Shown: piece after piece, positions 9,550 through 18,589 of the stretch
Layout of the letters: every line of letters begins with the position of its first letter
Numbering within the stretch: the first letter of the stretch is position 1
Assembly: GCF_042665075.1 (NCBI RefSeq)
Contig: NZ_JBHTBR010000005.1
Coordinates: 558,001 to 622,000 of the forward strand
Reading direction: 5' to 3'
From: Hirschia litorea
Lineage (GTDB): Bacteria; Pseudomonadota; Alphaproteobacteria; Caulobacterales; Hyphomonadaceae
Length of the DNA stretch: 64,000 bases
The notes under the pieces: generated by a model
Databases searched by the model: none
Seen by the model: only the letters and a program-made list of their open reading frames with translations
Told to the model about the DNA's origin: nothing
Translations under genes and position numbers: made by a program

Positions 9550-9936
9550 GGTTAATGTGGGATGAATTGCATGATTTGAAAAGGGCCAAGTGACTAAAAA
9601 AGCAGCTTCATGTCACTTTTATTGATTAAAACGAATTCATGGTTGTTAACCAGCGCCGCCACCAACCCAATTCCCTTGTGCTGCAAAACAGACTTTCAAA
9701 ACTCACCAAGCTAAATAAAATTCGACACATCTCGAAAGCCAGCGCCTCAAGCAAGGCATACGCTACGCAAACTCCTCGCTTTTCATGCCGCAAAAAGGCA
9801 AGAGCTAACCTACCTCAATCCACGCCCCAACCACGCACTGACCACCCCGTAAGCAGACGCCAACCACCTTACTACCAAAACGCTATCTTCCATCTAGCAG
9901 AGCACCACCAACCTCAAGCCGAAGCGCTTTTAGATA

Positions 9937-9970
9937 CAAAAAAGCCCCACCATCGCTGGTAGGGCTTTCA
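9937..9970 (-). terminator. Terminator of the BI-1 gene
   Basis: On the minus strand AAGCCCTACCA pairs with TGGTGGGGCTT (one G-T wobble) across a four-base loop, followed by a T run. It begins about 20 bp after the BI-1 stop. Confidence 0.85.
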
Positions 9971-9991
9971 TGTGATTTATATCAATTCAAT

Positions 9992-10720
9992 CTAGTCACG
10001 GCCCATCAAGGATAGGATGAACTGGAACAAGTTGATGAAGTTCAAATATAAGCTAAGCGCACCATAATTTGTCGCTACCGCCATTGAACGCGTGTCACCA
10101 CCAAGCGCGTAATAAGTGTGCTTCAAACGCTGTGTATCGAACGCGATCAAACCGGAGAAAATCAAAACACCACCGACTGAGATGATGAATTCCATCATAG
10201 ATGACTGCATGAACATGTTCACAACAGACGCCACAATGATACCGATCAGACCCATGATTAGGAATGTTCCAAAACCAGATAAGTCTTTCTTAGTTGTGTA
10301 ACCCCAGAGGCTAAGACCACCAAAGGCAGCAGCTGTTACAAAAAACGCCTTACCTATAGTCGTGAAACCATTTGGAATGGCCGCATATGTAAGCACCAAA
10401 GCACCAAGACCAGCACCTAAAAGCGATACAACGCTCCAGTAAATAATACCTGATGCCAAAGGAGATGGGTTCTTCATTGCAAAAGATGAGACTAGCAAAA
10501 TTGCGATAGGCCCAAACATTACAACAAATCTAAGGGGTGTCCCTAGAACCAAAGCAGTCACAGGATCAACTGTACCCACGACATAAGCAATGACCGCAGA
10601 TAGCACGAGACCAAGTGCCATTTTGTTGTAAATGCCAAGCATGAAGCCCCGCAGGCCAGCATCAACTGACATGTCAGCTGTCTGGGAAGCAGCACCCTGA
10701 GAATATTGATAGTTCGACAT
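9992..10720 (-). CDS. Bax inhibitor-1 family membrane protein
   Basis: 242-residue protein of the BI-1/YccA family with about seven membrane segments. The N-terminal soluble tail is followed by LRGFMLGIYNKMALGLVLSAV. The segment GGVLIFSGLIAFDTQRLKH, with the conserved Asp near the last helices, is diagnostic. Relatives are calcium-leak or protease-associated membrane proteins; the bacterial role is not settled. It is monocistronic with its own terminator, and the upstream gap to thpR holds a divergent promoter region. Confidence 0.93.
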   Translation of the reverse strand: MSNYQYSQGAASQTADMSVDAGLRGFMLGIYNKMALGLVLSAVIAYVVGTVDPVTALVLGTPLRFVVMFGPIAILLVSSFAMKNPSPLASGIIYWSVVSLLGAGLGALVLTYAAIPNGFTTIGKAFFVTAAAFGGLSLWGYTTKKDLSGFGTFLIMGLIGIIVASVVNMFMQSSMMEFIISVGGVLIFSGLIAFDTQRLKHTYYALGGDTRSMAVATNYGALSLYLNFINLFQFILSLMGRD

Positions 10721-10926
10721 TAAACACCTTTTGTCTAAGTTGAAGACGTATGAAACATATATTGCTTATGAATATAGGAAAAATTGAGGCAAGTTGCTAG
10801 ATCTAACACCTATTCTTCGTCATTTTATTCGCAATACATCAGAAATCTGATTGAAACTTAGTTTTCACCTGTTATTTCTTTATAGTCCATTAATACTGAC
10901 AGCTGCGCCAAGAGCAGAAAAACACC

Positions 10927-11484
10927 ATGTCTTACAGACTATTTGCCGCTCTCCCCATCCCCGAGCCCATCTGCGACATGCTCAAAGGCATGCAAAAAGG
11001 GCTTGATGGAGCTAATTGGCGGCACAAAGAAAATCTCCACCTCACTTTACGCTTTTATGGCAATGTTTCAGAAAATACTGCGCATGACCTAGATGCAGCA
11101 CTTGCTGAAATTGACCTCCCCCCTATCACGCTTCGCTTAAGCGGTGTTGATCAATTTGGCGGATTTGAACCTCACACTTTATGGGCTGGCGTCAAACACA
11201 ATGAGACCTTGCTCCGCTTAGCGGAAAAATGCGCCCGCCCCATGCGTGAGCTTGGAATTAAGAAAGATAAACACACATATATTCCGCACGTTACATTGGC
11301 CTATCTCAATCATATGCCCCCTCAATCAGCGCCAGAATTAGTCGCAGGGTATCTGCAACGCCACGCAATGTTTGAAACACCTGAATTTACTGTAAATCGG
11401 TTCGCACTATACAGCTCCACGCCAGGCAAACACCAAAGTCATTATCATGAAGAAGCTTCATACCCGCTGCTCAAATGCAATTGA
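10927..11484 (+). CDS. thpR: RNA 2',3'-cyclic phosphodiesterase ThpR
   Basis: 2H phosphoesterase family enzyme opening 2',3'-cyclic phosphate ends of RNA. 185 residues with the two required HxT motifs: HLTLRFYGN near residue 38 and HVTLAYLNH near residue 120. The N-terminal RLFAALPIPEPI is typical. It stands alone, with no tRNA gene near. The ATG follows an A-rich stretch without a strong ribosome binding site; there is no better start. Confidence 0.92.
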   Translation: MSYRLFAALPIPEPICDMLKGMQKGLDGANWRHKENLHLTLRFYGNVSENTAHDLDAALAEIDLPPITLRLSGVDQFGGFEPHTLWAGVKHNETLLRLAEKCARPMRELGIKKDKHTYIPHVTLAYLNHMPPQSAPELVAGYLQRHAMFETPEFTVNRFALYSSTPGKHQSHYHEEASYPLLKCN

Positions 11485-11585
11485 TCACTAAAATGACTGC
11501 AATTTAAGGCTCTTGCCTCATTTCCTTCATGGTTAAACGTCAAAAATTGCGATACTAGAATCTCACCAACTCAGGGGAATGTTTT

Positions 11586-12131
11586 ATGCCGAAGCCAATT
11601 GTTCAGCCAAGAATAATACACATGACTCACGTTTTCATTCGGCGTATTCTTGTGCTTAGCATGCTTGCTGGCTCCATGAGCGGTATCGCCAATGCGCAAG
11701 TTAAAGCCATAGGCAGCTTTAAAGACTGGCAAGTCTTCACCCAAAAAGTTGATGGCGACCTTGTCTGCTTTGCGGCCACTGAAGCGATGGATAAAGCCCC
11801 TAAAGACGTGACACACGGTGATGTTCATTTTTACGTCGCCAATTGGAAATCTGGTGCAGGCAAAGAACAACCCAGCCTTAAAGTAGGTTATGAATTACGC
11901 GGAGACATTCCTCCAGAAGTCGTTATTGGCCGGGAACGCTGGCGCATGTACACATCTGCAAACGAAGCATTTCTTGAAGATAAAAATGAAAATAGCGTCG
12001 TGCGTGCGCTGAAACGAGGTTCCAATTTACGCGTGGAAGCCGTTTCTGCACGCGACACTCGAACAGCCTATCATTTTTCATTGAGCGGCTCTTCTGCTGC
12101 GATAGATCGCGCAGCAGCAGCTTGCAAATAA
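11586..12131 (+). CDS. IalB-family secreted protein
   Basis: 181-residue protein with a hydrophobic signal segment (about residues 18-36, ending GIANAQ) and an invasion-associated locus B type domain: SFKDWQVFTQ, a Cys in DLVCFAATE, then MYTSANEAFLEDKNEN and a C-terminal Cys. AGGGGA before ATG 11586 decides the start, although an internal ATG at 11622 would give a more classical signal peptide. In Bartonella IalB affects erythrocyte invasion; in free-living alphaproteobacteria the family is widespread and of unknown function. Confidence 0.82.
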   Translation: MPKPIVQPRIIHMTHVFIRRILVLSMLAGSMSGIANAQVKAIGSFKDWQVFTQKVDGDLVCFAATEAMDKAPKDVTHGDVHFYVANWKSGAGKEQPSLKVGYELRGDIPPEVVIGRERWRMYTSANEAFLEDKNENSVVRALKRGSNLRVEAVSARDTRTAYHFSLSGSSAAIDRAAAACK

Positions 12132-12157
12132 ACGAAAAGCATACCTAAAGTGAAAAA

Positions 12158-12658
12158 ATGGCCATTTCTCATTTCATCACAATACTGTCTTGGCTTTTGT
12201 TTTCACTAGCTAGTTTAAGCTTTGTCGCATTGCAAATATCTCCAACGGCTCTTCCAGCTTTGCTCGACATAGTCGTTTTAAACTGGCGAGAATATATTCA
12301 TGCGCCCATATTGCAATTTTTGGACGCCAAATACGAAGATTATATAGACCCTGTTATAGCGTCACTTATAGTTTTTCATTCTTTGCTGCGGCAAAAATCT
12401 CGGCTTAACCGCATTCACAAAGATCTCGCCATTGCACTGACCCATCAACCAGACATGACTACCTCAATAGAAAACTCATTGTCGCCAAATGACATCAAAT
12501 CCGTTCAAAAACTGATGGGACTCGCGAAAGCTGATAAACTAAGTGCAGATGCCCCTCAATATCCGCGCTCAAATTGGCTATTCACGACCCAAAGCATGGT
12601 ACTTGTAACGCTTACATTCAGTGCTTCAGTTTGGCTTTTCATCAAACAAGTTCTATAA
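12158..12658 (+). CDS. Hypothetical membrane protein, 166 aa
   Basis: No family recognised. Visible: an N-terminal membrane segment (about 8-28), a second moderately hydrophobic stretch around 60-78 (IDPVIASLIVFHSLL), a soluble polar middle and a C-terminal membrane segment (LVTLTFSASVWLFIKQVL) ending at the stop. It lies 26 bp after the IalB-like gene and just ahead of the Dabb lipoprotein, all co-directional, so the three may form one envelope-related transcript. Confidence 0.6.
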   Translation: MAISHFITILSWLLFSLASLSFVALQISPTALPALLDIVVLNWREYIHAPILQFLDAKYEDYIDPVIASLIVFHSLLRQKSRLNRIHKDLAIALTHQPDMTTSIENSLSPNDIKSVQKLMGLAKADKLSADAPQYPRSNWLFTTQSMVLVTLTFSASVWLFIKQVL

Positions 12659-12683
12659 AATTCCACGAGTTAGGATACAGAAA

Positions 12684-13100
12684 ATGAAATATCTTGCTTT
12701 GGCCCTTACCCTATTTGCAGCAGCGTGTGCACAATCACCCACACAAACGGCCTCCTATAGTGAGCAAACAAATAATATGCTCACACACAATGTTTTTTTT
12801 GATTTAAAAAACAAGGATGAGGCGTCTGTAAACGCACTGATAGACGCTTGCTATAAATACCTCGCGCCTCATGAAGGTATTGTATTTTTCTCAGCGGGCC
12901 CTCGCGTGAAAGAAAAGCAGCGTGATGTGAATGATTTGGATTTTGATGTCGCTTTGAATGTAATTTTTAAAGACGTTGAATCCCATGATGCCTACCAAGT
13001 CAGTGATATCCACATGGAATTCATAAAACTGTACAAAGATAATTGGGCGAAAGTGCGCGTCTTTGACGGTGCTGCCTCTGTCGCAAATCAACCAAACTAA
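12684..13100 (+). CDS. Dabb (stress-responsive A/B barrel) lipoprotein
   Basis: 138 residues from ATG 12684, preceded by TTAGGA. The signal peptide ends in a lipobox-like LFAAAC, so the mature N-terminal Cys would be acylated. The rest matches the Dabb ferredoxin-like barrel: THNVFFDLK, a central FFSAGPRVKE, and HMEFIKLYKDNW. Dabb domains are small dimeric barrels of varied function. The frame extends upstream to 12621 inside the previous gene, but that lacks both a ribosome site and the signal peptide. Confidence 0.75.
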   Translation: MKYLALALTLFAAACAQSPTQTASYSEQTNNMLTHNVFFDLKNKDEASVNALIDACYKYLAPHEGIVFFSAGPRVKEKQRDVNDLDFDVALNVIFKDVESHDAYQVSDIHMEFIKLYKDNWAKVRVFDGAASVANQPN

Positions 13101-13157
13101 TCACGTCTATTCATGTATAGCGTGACGCAGCGAATTTTTCACGCTATAAGCACGCCC

Positions 13158-14330
13158 ATGTCCACAGAACTTGATCTTTCTCGCCGTCCAGCCAAACCGG
13201 CTGCGACAGGCCCCGTAAACCTTTCCGGTCTCTCACTTGTAAAAATACGTGAGCAGATGGAAGCGCTTGGCATTGATGCAAAAAAAGCAAAAATGCGCGC
13301 GAAGCAAGTTTCTCATTGGATGCACAATTTTGGTGTTACCAATTTTGACGATATGACGAATATCGCCAAAGATATGCGCGCCAAACTAGAACAAAACCAT
13401 GTTATAGAGCGCCCTGAGATCGTCGAGCACAAAGTTTCAGTGGATGGCACTCAAAAATGGCTTTCACGTTTTGGCCCTGCCATCGAAGCTGAAAGCGTTT
13501 TCATTCCTGATGTTGCACGCTCTGGTGCGCTATGTGTGTCTTCGCAAGTTGGCTGTACATTAAGCTGTACATTCTGCCACACAGGTACACAGAAAATGGT
13601 GCGCAACCTCACCGCGCAAGAAATCGTCGCCCAAGTGCTTGTGGCGCGTGATGCTTTGAGCGAATGGCCTACACCAAGTGAAAACCGTAAACTCACAAAT
13701 ATCGTTTTCATGGGCATGGGTGAGCCACTTTATAATCTTGATAATGTGGTGGAAGCCATTGATACGATTTCCGATTGTGAAGGTATCTCTATAGGGCGTC
13801 GCCGCATCACGGTTTCTACAGCGGGTGTCGCACCTAAAATCCCAGAACTTGGTGCCCGCACAAATGCGATGCTTGCCATCTCCTTGCACGCGACAAATGA
13901 CGATCTGCGAGATGAGATTGTACCTATCAATAAAAAATACAATCTTGAATGCCTATTTGACGCTATCCGCGCCTACCCAGACCTTGGCAATTCAAAACGT
14001 GTCACATTTGAATATGTTATGCTCAAAGATGTGAATGATAGTCTTGCGGAAGCGGTAGATCTCGTAAAACTGATGAAAGGCCTACCCGCCAAAATCAATT
14101 TGATCCCGTTTAACCCTTGGCCGGGCTCTCCTTATGAATGCTCAGAATGGGATAAGATTGAAACTTTCGCTGAAGTTCTTAATCGCGCCGGCCTATCAGC
14201 CCCAATTCGCACACCTCGCGGCCGCGATATCTTTGCTGCTTGTGGACAGTTACGTTCAGAAAGCGTGAAAGAAAAAGCAAGTGACCGTCTCAAAGCGCGC
14301 TTAGCTGATACAACACCCGCAGCAGAATAA
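13158..14330 (+). CDS. rlmN: Dual-specificity rRNA/tRNA adenine-C2 methyltransferase RlmN
   Basis: Radical SAM enzyme that methylates C2 of A2503 in 23S rRNA and A37 in some tRNAs. The cluster motif CTLSCTFCHTG is clear, with GMGEPLYNLDNV and STAGVAPKIPEL downstream and the conserved Cys in the C-terminal AACGQL. I place the start at ATG 13158 (MSTELDLSRRP, 390 aa), as in alphaproteobacterial relatives. The frame remains open to 13113, and neither start has a strong ribosome site. Confidence 0.95.
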   Translation: MSTELDLSRRPAKPAATGPVNLSGLSLVKIREQMEALGIDAKKAKMRAKQVSHWMHNFGVTNFDDMTNIAKDMRAKLEQNHVIERPEIVEHKVSVDGTQKWLSRFGPAIEAESVFIPDVARSGALCVSSQVGCTLSCTFCHTGTQKMVRNLTAQEIVAQVLVARDALSEWPTPSENRKLTNIVFMGMGEPLYNLDNVVEAIDTISDCEGISIGRRRITVSTAGVAPKIPELGARTNAMLAISLHATNDDLRDEIVPINKKYNLECLFDAIRAYPDLGNSKRVTFEYVMLKDVNDSLAEAVDLVKLMKGLPAKINLIPFNPWPGSPYECSEWDKIETFAEVLNRAGLSAPIRTPRGRDIFAACGQLRSESVKEKASDRLKARLADTTPAAE

Positions 14331-14911
14331 TCTTGTGCAATTAACGAAGGTGCTATCAGCCCTCGCCTTCTAAATGGGTAGCGGGGGATAGATACCCCAA
14401 ACGCAAAAACGGCGGATGCTTCCATTTAGGGAGCTCCCGCCGCTTCACAATCTACTCATACTCTACTGCATTCATATATACACGAGAAATGGTTTACAGA
14501 ACATGAACGAAGGGGCGAAATCCCCTGTTATTCATTAACATTTGTACATTTTTAATATGATTTTCTACTCAAACGTGCGCGCAAGCAGCGGAAGAAACGA
14601 TTTGAAACAACTATATTTCCACAAACCACAACAAGCGAATCAGCTAGCCATCCCTATCGTATCTTCCGCTAACGCAGCCATGCGTCATGCGCGACTAGAT
14701 CCCCACGTCCAGCCCTTATTGGTTTGATACATTCATCTTATTTACATTTCGCATCTTCGATAAGAAATTTTACGAACTGTTTGTACACCTTTCCTTTTCC
14801 TTAATGGGCCGTTAGGTATAAAATCTCAGAAATAAAAAGGGGATTGCAATCTGCTACTCCCTTAATATTGCAACAAATAGAACCACGCCCAATTCAGGAA
14901 ACTTAATTTCG
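14331..14911. other. 581-bp intergenic region with inverted repeats
   Basis: No convincing gene. At 14346-14442 several complementary segments occur: GAAGG/CCTTC, CTAAATGG (14370-14377) with CCATTTAG (14422-14429), GGGG/CCCC inside that, and CGGCGG (14410-14415) with CCGCCG (14437-14442). The last pair crosses the CTAAATGG helix, as in a pseudoknot. A separate AGGGG/CCCCT hairpin lies at 14511-14526. A 61-codon frame at 14542-14727 lacks a ribosome site. TTAA-N7-TTAG at 14801-14815 resembles a CtrA box with one mismatch, about 100 bp before the next gene. Confidence 0.45.
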
Positions 14912-15331
14912 ATGGACGTTCTAGGAAATATCTTTCAAGGGGCTGGTGCCGCATTCGCGGGCGGTGCAGCTGCATCTGGTTGGACAGTAGCCGTCATTTT
15001 CGCCAATATCGCCTTTGATGGATTAGATTATAACCGTGCCGACAGAATGCTTCGCCGCACTTTACTTGTCTCATCCAATTTCCAAGCAATTTTACTGGGG
15101 ATCGCCGCTGTTTTCTCCCTGTTATCTGGATCAATTGTTGCCTTCATCACGTGTTTGATTACCGCGCTAGGTTTTCTGTCTAATGTGTGGACCCTCGCCC
15201 CTCGCTCGGGCAAACGTGTCACCGGTATGCGAGAAAACCGCAAAGGAAAACGCATGGTTGCTGTCGCGCTTACTCTCATTCAAACGGCTTTCGCTGCTTT
15301 AGGTGCAGCGCTCGTTGCATTTGGGATTTAA
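14912..15331 (+). CDS. Hypothetical membrane protein, 139 aa
   Basis: No family recognised. Glycine/alanine-rich N-terminus, then about four hydrophobic segments (ASGWTVAVIFANIAF, FQAILLGIAAVFSLL, SIVAFITCLITALGFL and a C-terminal TLIQTAFAALGAALVAFGI). A basic loop, RSGKRVTGMRENRKGKR, separates the last two. It precedes a DUF350 membrane gene and a trypsin-like protease on the same strand, which suggests an envelope function but does not show one. Confidence 0.6.
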   Translation: MDVLGNIFQGAGAAFAGGAAASGWTVAVIFANIAFDGLDYNRADRMLRRTLLVSSNFQAILLGIAAVFSLLSGSIVAFITCLITALGFLSNVWTLAPRSGKRVTGMRENRKGKRMVAVALTLIQTAFAALGAALVAFGI

Positions 15332-15528
15332 ATGAGCGCGTTGTCGCACAAGTTTGCGCTTGAACACTCTGAAATTAACAAAATAGCCGCAATGAATGTT
15401 AACAACACCTTGACCAATGCCTCGCGCACCGTTTCATTAGGCCAACAATTTTAAGAGCGCTCATTCTCAGGCCGCGTGCATTCGATATTCTCACAACGCG
15501 TAAAGCGCAAAATAAGGGTAGGACAACC

Positions 15529-15960
15529 ATGAAAGCTGCTGTTGAATCATTTGTTTCAGGGTTTCCAAGTTTTCTAATCTATACCGGAACAGCTGGTGGA
15601 TTGCTTCTCCTCGCATGTACATTTTACATCCTACTAACACCGCAAAAAGAAATGGCCCTTCTGCGTTCAGGAAACGCCTCCGCAGGTTTAGCCCTTGCCG
15701 GTGTCATCATTGGTCTAGCCATTCCAATTGCATCCTGTCTGGCATCGTCTGTATCGCTCGCGGACCTGATTATATGGGGTATTGTTGCACTCCTTATTCA
15801 GATACTCGCCTTCCGTTTTGTTGACCTTATCCTACGTGACCTGCCAAAGCGTATCGAGAACGATGAAGCCGGTGCTGCAATCCTTTTGATCGCCGTAAAA
15901 ATAGCGTCCGCTCTGATCATTTCTTCCGCACTTTGGGACCCGAATGTTGCACGCCTATAG
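15529..15960 (+). CDS. DUF350 family inner-membrane protein
   Basis: 143 residues with four predicted membrane helices in the two-fold pattern of DUF350 (YjfL-like) proteins: SGNASAGLALAGVIIGLAIPIAS followed by LADLIIWGIVALLIQILAF and LRDLPKRIENDEAGAAILL. DUF350 proteins are membrane proteins of unknown function, often in stress-linked operons. AGGG-type sequence (GGGTAGGAC) precedes the ATG. The trypsin-like protease gene follows 34 bp downstream. Confidence 0.8.
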   Translation: MKAAVESFVSGFPSFLIYTGTAGGLLLLACTFYILLTPQKEMALLRSGNASAGLALAGVIIGLAIPIASCLASSVSLADLIIWGIVALLIQILAFRFVDLILRDLPKRIENDEAGAAILLIAVKIASALIISSALWDPNVARL

Positions 15961-15994
15961 ACTGCCAGATTGTTCCTCTTAAGAGTGATATTTT

Positions 15995-16828
15995 ATGCGT
16001 ATACCTGACTGGATCGTACTATTTGCTGTATTGGGCATTGTCTTATGGGCGCTATTTTCCGGCGCGCGTGATAAAGCCGATGCACCAGAAGCACCTCCTG
16101 TTGAAATGTATGGCGATACAGGCGGTCTCCTCCCGCAAGCGCAAGCTTTTGATGAGGAAATCCTCGTTCAAATTGGTGACGCTGCCGATGGGATGGGCAC
16201 AGCCTTTGCCATTGATCAAAAAGGGCTTTGGATGACAGCCCGCCATGTGGTCGACAGTTGTGAAAATGTTGGCCTACTATATGGCGGCGGCAGAGTTATG
16301 CCCGTCAATGAAATTACAACTTCAGAAGACTCAGACATTGCAATATTAAGAACCCAAAGCGCCCCAAAAAGCTTACACATAAGCACATCTGAAAATTTGC
16401 GCCTAAATCAAGCAGGCTTCCACATTGGCTACCCTCAAGGCCAACCGGGGGAAGTGTCATCTCGTTTGCTTTCACGCTCTCGCCTGATTACGCGTGGCCG
16501 TTATCGCAACGAAGAACCAGTTCTAGCATGGGCGGAAATGGGACGTACACGCGGCCTTAAAGGCACACTAGCCGGCATTAGCGGTGGTCCAGTATTTGAT
16601 AATCACGGAAATATTGTCGGGGTTACAGTTGCAGAAAGCCCAAGACGAGGCCGCATTTACACCGCTGCTCCAGAATCGCTTGGCCGCGTCCTAAGTGGAA
16701 CGCCCGTCGCCGATGAAGGCAGTAATGATTTTTCATTGGGTACAGGCACATATGGCCGTGAAGCAGACCGTCTGCGCAGAGAGCTTTCGGTCGTCAAAGT
16801 CATTTGTCAGGCCGACACCACTCGCTAA
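15995..16828 (+). CDS. Trypsin-like serine protease, membrane anchored
   Basis: 277-residue S1-type (DegP/HhoA-like fold) protease without a PDZ domain. An N-terminal membrane segment (about residues 5-23) would anchor it facing the periplasm. The triad is visible: His in MTARHVVDSC, Asp in EDSDIAILR and Ser in GISGGPVFDN. The last 45 residues are polar and end with a Cys. Its neighbour upstream is the DUF350 gene; pyrF follows after 19 bp. The substrate is unknown. Confidence 0.85.
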   Translation: MRIPDWIVLFAVLGIVLWALFSGARDKADAPEAPPVEMYGDTGGLLPQAQAFDEEILVQIGDAADGMGTAFAIDQKGLWMTARHVVDSCENVGLLYGGGRVMPVNEITTSEDSDIAILRTQSAPKSLHISTSENLRLNQAGFHIGYPQGQPGEVSSRLLSRSRLITRGRYRNEEPVLAWAEMGRTRGLKGTLAGISGGPVFDNHGNIVGVTVAESPRRGRIYTAAPESLGRVLSGTPVADEGSNDFSLGTGTYGREADRLRRELSVVKVICQADTTR

Positions 16829-16847
16829 TATCTAATTTGAGACCCTT

Positions 16848-17744
16848 ATGAGCACACCGACACCTTTTGCTGACCGCCTTATGCAGGCTACCCTTAATCT
16901 TGGCCCTTTGTGCGTTGGTGTTGATCCTCACTATGGTCGCATTCCTTCCCTCTTTGGCGGCAACACGCCTCAAGGTGTCGCCAATTGGGGTGAAGCAATC
17001 ATCGCGCGTTGTGAAGGCAAAGTCGCCATGGTCAAGCCACAAGCTGGCCTGTTTGAACGTTGGGGTTCTCAAGGAGTCGCCGCTTTAGAGCGCGTTTGTG
17101 TTGCCTCTCAAAAAGCAAACCTACTAGTCATGATGGATGCAAAACGCGGAGATATTGGCTCAACAGCTGTCGGGTATGCAGAGGCATATTTAGGTGCAGA
17201 TGCCTGCGCTCCCTCTGATGCCATCACAGTAAATCCCTATATGGGATTGGATACACTTGAACCCTTTGTGGACGTGGCTTTGCGTGAGGGCAAAGGCATA
17301 GCTGTCCTAGCACGCACATCCAATGCAGGATCTGCTGATTTTCAGGCCAAGGACTTGGATGGCGCACCCCTCTTTATGCGGGTAGCTCAAGCTCTAAACC
17401 CACTCGCAGAACGCCTTAAAGGTAAAGATACAAAATGGTCTGGCCTTATGCTTGTTGCGGGTGCTACAGGCCCTGAGGAAGCTAAACAATTGCGCCAAGC
17501 AGCTCCTATTTGTCCTTTCCTCGTTCCTGGATATGGAGCCCAAGGTGCTGGTGCAAATGAAGCCGTTGCAGGTTTTGTGAGCGGCCCAAAAGGACTTGAA
17601 GGCGGGCTCGTAAACGCATCTCGCTCAATTACCTTTCCTGATGCTGCACAAAACGCCTCAACTGCGAAAGAATGGGATTTAGCTGTAGATGCTGCTATAG
17701 ATGCTGCCCAATCTGATCTATTAAGAGCTGTACGCCAAAACTAA
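16848..17744 (+). CDS. pyrF: Orotidine 5'-phosphate decarboxylase (type 2)
   Basis: Last step of UMP synthesis, OMP to UMP plus CO2. 298 residues, the longer type-2 subfamily. The catalytic block MDAKRGDIGSTAVGYAEAYLG (Asp and Lys of the D-x-K-x-x-D set) is intact, with VNPYMGLDTLEPF and the phosphate-binding VPGYGAQGAG downstream. No other pyrimidine gene is adjacent, though an MGS-domain amidohydrolase occurs 40 kb away. Confidence 0.95.
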   Translation: MSTPTPFADRLMQATLNLGPLCVGVDPHYGRIPSLFGGNTPQGVANWGEAIIARCEGKVAMVKPQAGLFERWGSQGVAALERVCVASQKANLLVMMDAKRGDIGSTAVGYAEAYLGADACAPSDAITVNPYMGLDTLEPFVDVALREGKGIAVLARTSNAGSADFQAKDLDGAPLFMRVAQALNPLAERLKGKDTKWSGLMLVAGATGPEEAKQLRQAAPICPFLVPGYGAQGAGANEAVAGFVSGPKGLEGGLVNASRSITFPDAAQNASTAKEWDLAVDAAIDAAQSDLLRAVRQN

Positions 17745-17762
17745 TATGAAAGGGCGCACATT

Positions 17763-18296
17763 ATGATCGCCCTTAAGCGTAGCATTGCTCTAATATGTGT
17801 TGTGATCGCATGGCCGCTTTTGGCGGCGGGCTATCTGCTGCCTTTAATCGAACTTAAAAAGCTGAAATTTTTCACAGATACACCCTCTCTCTTGTCCGTC
17901 ATTGCTGGCCTCGCAGACGAGAAAGACTATTTTCTGGCAAGCATTCTTGTCGTGTTTACGCTCATTTTTCCAATTTCAAAACTCGCTCTCTTATCAGCTC
18001 TAGTGCTCTCTCCTAAAAGTCAATTTGCGCCTATCACAAAATGGCTTGCCCGATTGGGTAAATGGTCCATGCTTGATGTTTTGATATTGGCAGTCAGCGT
18101 GTATGCCGCGCATAAATCCGGCCTTGCATCTGCGGCCAGCCAACCGGGAGCTTGGTGTTTTGCATTGAGTATATTGCTTGCTGCTCTCGCAGCTGAATTT
18201 ATTCCCCAATCACCACAAAAAACGGCGCAATCTTCAAAAGAAAGCGCCGCTAATCAAACTTTATCTACCCGCGATAAATTTATTCAGGCGGATTAA
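17763..18296 (+). CDS. PqiA-like paraquat-inducible membrane protein
   Basis: 177 residues with four hydrophobic segments matching the PqiA domain: WPLLAAGYLLPLIELK, then DYFLASILVVFTLIFPISKL, and the signature GKWSMLDVLILAVSVYAA. PqiA domains act with MCE proteins in lipid transport between membranes; here there is a single PqiA half and no MCE gene nearby. The 3' end overlaps the convergent YciI gene by 17 bp. Confidence 0.82.
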   Translation: MIALKRSIALICVVIAWPLLAAGYLLPLIELKKLKFFTDTPSLLSVIAGLADEKDYFLASILVVFTLIFPISKLALLSALVLSPKSQFAPITKWLARLGKWSMLDVLILAVSVYAAHKSGLASAASQPGAWCFALSILLAALAAEFIPQSPQKTAQSSKESAANQTLSTRDKFIQAD

Positions 18297-18573
18297 AAAC
18301 CCACTTGTACAAACGCACATCGCAAGATGAAAACAATCCTGCTTTTGCATAAGGATCTTCTGCTGCAATCTCATGGGCCGCATCCAGGTTTTCTGCCTCA
18401 ACAACAATCAGTGACCCAGCAACTGTTTCTCCATCATGCGCCATAACAGGGCCAGCAAGCTTCAACTGATCTCCTAAGCGGCGCAAATACTCCAAGTGAG
18501 CTGGACGTGTTTCTGCGCGAATAGTTGGGCCATCAGGGCGGCGATCCATCGCATAAATTGAAAAATAGGCCAT
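18280..18573 (-). CDS. YciI-like protein
   Basis: 97-residue YciI/YCII domain protein, a small ferredoxin-like barrel with unknown reaction. The conserved His occurs in RPAHLEYLRRLGD, and the Asp-containing DPYAKAGLFSSCDVRLY is typical. It sits directly downstream of gpsA (16 bp) on the same strand; tsaD-gpsA-yciI is a common alphaproteobacterial order. Confidence 0.88.
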   Translation of the reverse strand: MAYFSIYAMDRRPDGPTIRAETRPAHLEYLRRLGDQLKLAGPVMAHDGETVAGSLIVVEAENLDAAHEIAAEDPYAKAGLFSSCDVRLYKWVFNPPE

Positions 18574-18589
18574 TGAAGGGTCTCCGCTA

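Larger units (their letters stand above)
9277..9991. other. 715-bp intergenic region
   Basis: Lies between the ABC operon and the BI-1 gene. It holds a 7-bp perfect dyad at 9357-9375, a possible 56-codon minus-strand gene at 9379-9549, and the BI-1 terminator at its right end. Between about 9560 and 9935 I see nothing convincing. A 107-codon plus-strand frame (9639-9962) there has an odd His/Gln/Pro-rich composition and ends inside the terminator, so I do not call it. Confidence 0.6.

Noticed and set aside
9639..9962. 107-codon plus-strand frame rich in His, Gln and Pro
   Set aside because: Ends within the terminator of the BI-1 gene, no ribosome site, atypical composition.
14542..14727. 61-codon plus-strand frame in the rlmN downstream region
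   Set aside because: TTG or ATG start without ribosome site, no recognisable protein; more likely chance in an AT-rich gap.
14801..14815. TTAA-N7-TTAG as a third CtrA box
   Set aside because: One mismatch in the second half-site; not counted as an exact match.
15332..15454. 40-codon frame (MSALSHKFALEHSE...) starting directly after the 139-aa membrane gene
   Set aside because: No ribosome site of its own beyond the preceding gene end, no family, too short to judge.
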